64,000 nt of DNA from contig OY754469.1 of the NCBI GenBank assembly GCA_963575645.1, positions 25,004,001-25,068,000 on the forward strand, in the 5' to 3' direction. The notes beneath the pieces were generated by a model. That model searched no databases. It was given only the letters and a program-made list of their open reading frames with translations, and was not told where the DNA came from. The first letter of the stretch is position 1. Each line of letters begins with the position of its first letter. The DNA comes from Xanthostigma xanthostigma (taxonomy: Eukaryota > Arthropoda > Insecta > Raphidioptera > Raphidiidae). Below, in pieces: positions 27,301 to 36,300 of this stretch. Position numbers and translations under genes: made by a program.

Positions 27301-30300
27301 ATCACATAACGTCAAAAAAAAAATAAAATTGATGGTTTTTAACAATTTATAAACCATTGAGCGAGTAATTGGGATCAATTTTTCTGACAATTTTATTATA
27401 TAAATAATAATAAATTATAATTATAATAAATAATAATAATAATAAATTATAATAAATTATCGACCAATTTTTCAGACAATTACCTATATTGACAAAAATA
27501 TATAATTATAATTCAATAAATTTATTGAATTATAATTATATATTTTTGTCAATATAATTATCTGAAAAATTGGTCGATAATTTATTTATTGAAGAGTACT
27601 AATCAGACGTTAATCAAAGATTCAAATATCAAAATGTTTATTACTAGCCATTATACACGTCACTGCACACGTTAGTAGAAATTTTATTTTATTTCTATTG
27701 ACAAAATATGTCAGTACCTATTTGTAAAGTTGAAATGATCCTTGATGAATAATAAATTGTCTTAAATTATTAATTAAAATGAATTCGTATTCATGATTTT
27801 GATTAAAATGTGAAACAGACTAAAAAAACGTTACCACGACTATTCAAAATAAAATTTGAAAATTCAAAAAATTTGAATTACATTTGGTTTTTTTATTTAT
27901 TTTAGAAATTTATTTGTGCCGTTGTTTACGCGGCGTTTCTATGATTTGAAACAAACGGAACTGTCGTCACGGAAAACTAAAATTATCACATACCTACGTC
28001 AAAAATAAAAAAAAACATTGATGGTTTTTAACAATTTATAAACCATTGAGCGCGTAATTAGGATCAGTATAGAGGTAGCTTTAAGATTATCTGAACTTTT
28101 AGTTTAACCATAATGTAGGTGGAAGCACAAAACAACATTCAGTTTGTGGGCCAGGGGTATGAAACGTAAGAGGTTTACTATATAAAAGTGGTCTCATTTT
28201 GGTTAACTAGGTTACGAATCTTCCTAAGTATAATATGTTTATCTATGATATTAGACTAGAGTACGCAAGTGAGCTATGAAAGTGTGTGCAATTCAGAGAA
28301 AGAAAAGCCTTATCTCTATACTCTATAGTAACTAATGATACATCTTTATATATAAAAATTACGTGTCACATGTTTGTCCGCGATGAACTCCTAAACTACT
28401 GAACCGATTTTAAAGATTTGCACACCGTGTGCAATTCGACCCAACTTGAAAGATAGGATAGCTTACATTTCAATTTATAGTCGCAATATTATTTTATTGC
28501 AAATTATTTGTCTATTCCCTGACAGTCATAATTATCTGTTGACTGGATTGAGTGAATATTCAATAGATGGCGCAACGTTTCATATAAGCTACAATTCAAT
28601 AGCATAACCACCACGTGTTACTGAGGTTAAGGTATCGAGCACGACGGCGCAGCCGGAGTGCTCGAAATAGAGCAAGTGTTTTAAAGACCAGTTATCCACG
28701 AATACTTTACGCTATTTTTTTTCGAGCACGACGGCGCAGCCGGAGTGCTCGACATACACACATATACGCCCATGTATATTTAAAAATAGCTAGCAATTAA
28801 TAAAATAGATAGATAGATAGATGTTCCAATTAAATTGTTTTATTATTTCACTTTATACGTAGCGAAGCACGTACAGGGCCGCTAGTTATATTGTTACGGG
28901 TAGATTTTTTTAATAATAAATAAGTAGGTTAAGTTAGTCAAAATCACTCGGTTTTAATTCGTAATAAAAAAAAAATTATAAATGAACATAAAAGTTTACA
29001 TCGATTACATAGAAAAAAAATAATAATATTCTAGTAACACTATATACAAATAATTAATAATTAATGACGTCCTCAAGACGGACAGTTCAATATATTATGG
29101 TCGTTTACGTACGACGGTCAAAATTTAATTTAGTTCTCTCTATTGAGCAGAACGGTCTACGGGCACGGCACGGACAAAATAATATCAAGCTATTATATCA
29201 TTGGACAATTTTCCTACGTTGTGTTTTTTTATTAGGACAGATCATATCGGACGTACATCATACAAATTTAATAGGCCCCACTCACGATCAAACTTCATGC
29301 CACAGTTCAGTGTTCAGTGAAGTTGGACCGATTAATCGAAAGACTGACTGGTACCACACACAGTTCATGCAAACTGCTCATTTTTTTAAATTTTTTATGT
29401 TCAATTTGGTTCAGTTGTTGGCATACACTCGTCGAGTATAGATATATAAAATATATATTATATACATACTATAATATTATACTATAGATTATTATTAATA
29501 AGAAGTAAATGAGTTATTTAAATGGTGAGGATTGGCTGTTCATAGCTATGGGATTGTATTTAAAACAGAGAAATAATTAGAAAAAAGAATATGGGTGAAA
29601 AATTTGTTAGAGATGCGTGATTCAAGAAGTCATGTTTATTTGATTAATGAATTACATCTTGAACCGCTTGATTGGAATAATTATTTACGAATGGATGAAT
29701 TAACTTACAAATTATTATTTACTGGAATTAGTTACCCAATTTATTAAGAACCAGGACACAAATATGCGAAAATCTATTTCTGCACAAGAAAGATTTGCAG
29801 CAACATTGAGATTTTTGGCTTCTGGTTGTACAAAACACAGAACTTCAAAAACTGAACTGAAAAAACCCACACAGACAGCAGTTTACTTGAACACTGAAGT
29901 CGTTCAAAAATCAAGATGCATTTGATGAGTTCATGCCTGACTTCAGTGTTTATTTGTCCCACACATTATCATGCTTCACTGAACTATAAGTTTGAACACT
30001 GAACTGTGGCATGAAGTTTGATCGTGAGTGGGGCCTATAACGGGACATAAGTTCAATGATTGAAGATCTAGCGTTCGTGTGCAGTGGTGTGATGTAACCC
30101 ATTGATGAGGGCGGATCGTCGGAAAACAAACTCATCAACCCTCAAACAGGCGTATGTGGTGTCATGTGTGTGTTTGAGCGGTCGAATTGCAAAACTCACC
30201 CTGTATATATGTATGTGTTAGAGCGGTCGAAATGCAAAACTCACTCTGTATAGTGTATGTGTTAGAGCGGTCGAAATGCAAAACTCACCCTGTATAGTGT

Positions 30301-33300
30301 ATGTGTTAGAGCGGTCGAACTGCAAACTCACTCTGTATAGTGTATGAGTCTAACTCAGCGAACTGTGAAAGACTGATTTTACATTGAAAATCTAGATCAG
30401 ATATCATAGTATACGTACCGCACAATATGCGACCGTCCAATAATAAAAATAAAAAACTTAATCAAACAAAATACTCATGCGACATCTAGTCGCGGAAAGC
30501 CGTTCTAAAAAGAATCTTATTAGGCCAAGAAACAAATTTATAATAACATCATAACTACTATGGTGCGTAGCACTTTTATACAGTTCAAACTTGATGTAAT
30601 TTGTACATCAAGAAACAAGTTCATAATAACATCAAAACTACTATGGTGTGTAGCACTTTTATACTATTCAAACTTGATGTAATTTGTACATCAAGAAACA
30701 AGTTCATAATAACATCAAAACTACTATGGTGCGTAGCACTTTTATACTATTCAAACTTGATGTAGTTGGTATATCAAGAGACAAATAAAAATTATCCATT
30801 GAATATTAATGACTGAAAATTAAAATTCGTAACAATATTATATAATGATACGGAATGTTTGCAGTGTTCTCTCTCTGAACTGCAGACACTTTCACTTATG
30901 GCAAGCATATCCGCTAGCGTACTCTAGTAACTTATATCTTTATGGCAGTCATAAACATGGATCGTTTTATTTGTGCTTACCTAATTTGACAATATACAAC
31001 ATGATTTTTAAGTTGATTCTCTTTTTTAACAGCGCGTAGAAATCAAATACAGAAACAAATATTACAGGTAACTTTTTTATCAAATATAAAGTACGGGTTT
31101 ACAACACAAAATTTCCGGCGGAATTGCGTGTCGCGGCCGACGTTTGACCGGCGCAGCGACGAGAAAGAAATAGAATGTGTTACGTGAGAAAAGGGGAGTC
31201 GCAATTTGGACACGGTATAGTGACGACGTGAACAGTTACGAAATAAATAAATATAGCTGTGTGGGTATTAGATCAGTGCAATTTAAATATAAATTATATA
31301 AATAAATTGGAGTGCGTCGTAAATTTTGTGTTATTGTCTATATGTGGACTTTATATGGACTGTAATAGTGTTATACGGACATTCAGTGTTTTATAGTGTT
31401 GCGCATTTACCCCACAGTGATGCGCCTATGTGAGTTTCTAGAAAAGTCTACACAATACTCGAAGGTCAACTGACAAACAATGAAAGCAGGTAACGGACTT
31501 CCGCCCGTTAGAGACTCCCACGCATGTAAAGACAAGCAACAATGAATGCAGGTAGCCAGCACCCGGCCGTAGAGACTCGCACGCGTGGAGAGGAAATCTC
31601 GATTCGAATATTCTAGAAACATAGACCGAAAACTATAAAAAGGCGAACAGAGGAAAGAAGGGAGCTGAGTCAGTTACAGCGTGTTAACAGTGAGTGGACG
31701 TACAGTCGGTGACAGTTAACTGTGTTACATAAATTGTGCAGTCGGTATAGTAAGATCGAAGTAGCTGTAAATAAATAAATGTTATAAGTCAGTCAGTTAT
31801 TGAAGCTGTTCGTTGCGTTGACACAGTGTTCTGGCATACAACATAAATTCTGTTAATCTGTGGAAATAAATATAACTCTAGTGAGTGGCTTTAAATAAAT
31901 AACTTATAGTGAATAGACAATTGCGCTGATAAACTCTGTGTTGTGTTCCTGTGTGTTGTTAATACTTCTTTGTACATAATTTAGCGATTCTTTATTCTTT
32001 GTTACTTAGGCTACATACGCACTAGGCGGCTACCCGCAAAGCGGCTAGCCGCGCGGCTAGCCGCAAGTAGTAAACTATACGTAAATTCTGTATATATAAA
32101 AAAATGCATACGCACTACGTTGCGGCTGCCCGCCAACCGCTCCGGTCGCTTGGAGCACAGCGGCCGCTTCGACGGCTGGCCGCGCGGTTCGTGTACGCAC
32201 TACGCGGTTTAGTTTGCGGTTAACCGTTACCTGGGTAGTCGTGTATTTTGTAATCTGACAATTTACATTATGAATGTTTTTAATATACTCAATAATTCTT
32301 CAAATGATTTTAAACGCATTCTCATGTAACCAAAAAACTTGTCTTCATATTTTTTGAGGTTTTCAAAAAATATATCAAAATGCCTGGTTTCATTTCGTAT
32401 TTGTAAGAAAGGATGTATCCAGTATTTTTTTTTCTTTTTATTTTTTATGTAGCGATCGTATATATAATAAACAGCTACAACTTCTTCAACGTCCATTGTA
32501 GAAATGGTTCGTTTTGTTTGGTTAAACAAAATCTTTCTGGTAAACAAAATATGTCTGGTTTAAATTAGATTCAACCGCAAATTCAACTGACGTTACATAC
32601 GCACTAGGCGGCTGCCCGCAATGCGGCTAGCCGTCCGGCTGAACGCAGATTCAACCGCACACTGCGGTTATCCGCGCGGCTAGCCGCATTGCGGGTAGCC
32701 GCCTAGTGCGTATGTAGCCTTAGTCTTTTGTTTTATAATCTAGAACTATTAGTTTTATTTCTGTTAACGTTATACGCTCTCGTTTGTGTATTTTTACTGT
32801 TTGTTAAACAGTTAATATTGTAAATAAATAATTTCCGCCACGGACTACAGCAGTTTTGTTACAATAGTGTTGTGTATATATGGATTTTTCGTAGTGGTGT
32901 GCTAGTATATTATAGTAGTGAAGTGTTTTTGTGTACCTACATAAACTATTAGTAGTGACTATAAATTGTATAAATAAGTACTTTTTAATAAATAAAATTA
33001 TCGACCAATTTTTCAGGCAATATATTTTTTTGATCCGGATTTGGATCTTCTTCAGAACGGATCTAAAAATATAAAAAAAATAATTTATAATTAGATTCTA
33101 TTTATTTTTAATGTAATTCGTGAAAGATTTTTTTATAATATAGAAATAAGTACTTTTTAGTTTGTTCATTTGTTATTCGTTTATTGTTTGTGTTTGTGAA
33201 CGTTTTAATAAGTGTGTAATGAAGTGAATATAGTAGAAGGTTATGTGTGCGCGCTCATCAGTTAATAAGTAGCTTTCATGGAGAAGGGTTGTGTTGTGTA

Positions 33301-36300
33301 TGTTGTATTGTTGTAACTGAATAAATGGTGATTAAGTTTGATACAAATAGTTGTGTTTATATTAAATACCTGTGAATATGTTACAAAGTGTAAATAAATA
33401 TTCTTCACCGCAGAAAGAACAGTTTTGTTACAATACTTTTCCATAAGAATAAAGTATGCTAGCAATGCTAGGTACTTTATTTTGAATCTTTACAGTGATT
33501 ACTGATTATACTAAACAAAATTCTCCTATATTTTAAAGGAAAAATACTGCTGAAAATGACAATATATACTTAAAAATGCGAGTAATAACTTACCGAATTA
33601 AAAAAAAGTGTTTCTTATTTGCTCTCTCTTCCCGCAACCTCAGCTTTTGGGTGATGAATGTGAAGTAGCGAGAAGAGAGAAACAAATCGTCCATAAATTT
33701 AATTATTTATTCGAATCTGCACTTAGATTGTAAAACTAGCTATGAAACGTTCAAAAACAACCAAAAATTATTAGCATGTAGCCCAGTCATATTTTACACT
33801 AAAAATCGCTAATCTCGCAAACTAACGTGTAGTTCTGATTTTTTAATATATTGTTAGGACCACTACCAGTAGCGTATATCCAAGTTTGCAGCTTCGAAAG
33901 ACCTGTGCTAACTTTGCAGCACTCAAAAAACTGCGAAATATTCGCACTTTTTTTGGTATTCTCAATATAGGTCTTAAAGTATGCATTTTTTTATAAAATA
34001 TTTTTTATACGTTTTTAAGTAGACTAAAATTGCTACAATCTGAGACAAGAACCAGCTCTGTAGGTTCAATACTTACCGAGATACAGTTTTCCAAAAATTG
34101 ACCAGATTTTTCAAAAAAGTGAAATTTTAAGATTTGGTCAATTTTTGACCCCGATATCGGGGAAAATACTCATTTTAAGGGAAATATCATAGGAACAAAT
34201 ATTGTAGCAAATGTAATTAGCTTTAATTTAAGCAGAGAACGACGTCTGTAGGTCATATAGTTTACTCACAAATTTTAAAAATCCAAAAAATGAGAAAACT
34301 GCATTTTCGCAAATTTAAATTTAATACCTACTAATCGTTATGTAAATCCATTCAGTGCTTTTAATGTGGTTGAGTAACCAAATTGAGTAACATAGTAGCA
34401 TAAACGAGTAACATAATAAAAAAATAACATAATTGATAACATCATAAAAAAATTCTGCAGTTTTTGACAAAATACCGTCGTATTTCAGCCATTTTGTAAA
34501 AAATATTTACAAATTATATTCATAAACCTTCCTCGTTTATCGCTCTTTCTATTAGCGAAAACCATTTCAAAATCCGGTGCGTGGTTTAGAAGAAATGAGC
34601 GGTGAAAAAGACAAAGAAAAAGACAAAGACAGTCTGAGACTCTGATTTTAACTATGTAGCCTTTGCTAAAATTTCGTCGTAGTTCAGTTATTTTGTAAAA
34701 AATATTTATAAATTATATACAGAAACCTTCCTCGTTTATTGCTCTTTCTACTACCGAAAACCATTTTTAGGTCCGGCGCATGGTTTAGAAGAAGTGAGCG
34801 GAGAAAAAGACAGACAGACAAAGACTGTTTTTAACTATGCAGTCTTTGACAAAACACCGTCGGTGTTCTTCTAAACTATGCGCCGGATCTTAAAATGGTT
34901 TTCGGTAATAGAAAAAGCAATAAGCATGGAAGGTTTCTGTATATAATTTGTAAATAGTTTTTACAAAATGCCTGAACTACGACAGTGTTTTAGCTCAGAC
35001 TGCATAGTTAAAAATAGAGCTCCTGTCTGTCTTTGTCTTTTTCTCAGCTCACTTCTTCTAAGCCATGCGCCGGATCTAAAAATGGTTTTCGGTAGTAGAA
35101 AGAGCAATAAACAAGGAAGGTTTCTGTATATAATTTATAAATATTTTTTACAAAATACCTGAACTACGACGGAATTTTAGCAAAGACTACATAGTTAAAA
35201 TCAGAGTCTCAGACTGTCTTTGTCTTTTTCACCGCTCATTTCTTCTAAACCACGCACCGGATTTTGAAATGGTTTTCGCTAATAGAAAGATCAATATTAG
35301 TGGGAGCGATCTGTCGAAAAAAAACCCTGTTTTTGAAGTCGGAAAAAACATTTTTTTTTCCTATATTGTAGTTTAGAGTCTCCTCTATACATTAAAAATA
35401 TTTTTGGTCCAGCAGGTGGTGGGGGAGGGGGGGAAATGACCATGGAAAATATGGGAAAATGAGTTTTTAGACAATAACTTTCTTAGTTGAAGTTGGACGG
35501 GAAAAAAACAATAGGTAAAAATGAAGGGCTCAAAAATACGCATAAACTGGTTTTTTGTTTTTTAAAATCGGTCCAGCGGTTCCCGAGATATCACGATTTG
35601 AATCAGCAAAACGGAGGCTGTACTTTTATGTCGCGTAAGAGCCGTGTTGATTTTTTTTTGCAAGGAAGAAATCGACTTAGGGACTTGAAATTTTTTTCCT
35701 CGGCAGATGGTCGGGTCCAAATGATTGTCTGCAAATTTCAAGTCCCTAACTCGATTAGAAGGGAAGGGGGAGGGGAAATAAAAAAAAAATTTCAAATTGA
35801 CCGACTTTCTTTATTTATCGGCCGATCTCGCACAACCAACGTGACTTTATAAAGGAACATTGGAACTTTAATTTTCAATATTTTTTTTTTATTTTTCGCC
35901 ATAAATAAACAAATTATGGCGAAAAAACCAATTTTTTTTTTTCGAAAAAACGTGTTTTTTTCTGGGAAGGAAGGGGGTGGGGGGAAAAAAATAATGCCAT
36001 TAAACGCGTTTTTTTATTATCTTTAATTTAAGACGCCATGGAATGTAATCTGATGATTAGGAAGGGCGGAGGAGACCCGCAAAGTCTTTGCCCTGTAGCG
36101 GAGCGAGGAAAAGGGTTACGGACTTCAACCTTGGCTTATTTTCAAGGTACATCAATTGGCTTTCTAAATCTTTTAATTCGAAACCGATATCTCGATTAGG
36201 GCATGAAGGAGTGCGTGATAAGCTTATCAATTCGTATGTGCATCGCAGCCGCCGAGCAGCGAGATGCCGGGGGCGGAGCCTAGCGCTCCCTCTCCTTTCC

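Larger units (their letters stand above)
26038..28247. mobile_element. TIR element with THAP-like fragment (P-like?) in Rpn1 intron 11
   Basis: Long inverted ends: CATAGATAAACGTATTATAC at the left and, inverted, CATAGATAAACATATTATAC at the right, continuing through AACCAAAATGAGACCACTT. Internally, about 27070-27360 is directly duplicated at about 27770-28055. A palindromic MITE sits at 27460-27582. A remnant of the same family is at 300-1135. The THAP-like frame suggests the P superfamily, but the superfamily is not proven. Confidence 0.75.
28892..32863 (+). other. Possible long LTR or LTR remnants
   Basis: The segment begins TGTTACGGG and ends CAGTTTTGTTACA, giving TG...CA with a short inverted hexamer. 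A TATA box with heat-shock element lies within it, followed by several AATAAA words, the layout of a U3-R-U5. The final motif recurs at 33432, with TGTAAATAAATA before it in both. No gag or pol frame and no target duplication were found, and two Harbinger elements interrupt it. Treat as a hypothesis. Confidence 0.25.

Noticed and set aside
30167-30774. CRISPR-like repeat arrays
   Set aside because: Units are contiguous direct repeats without unique spacers, in a nuclear insect genome.
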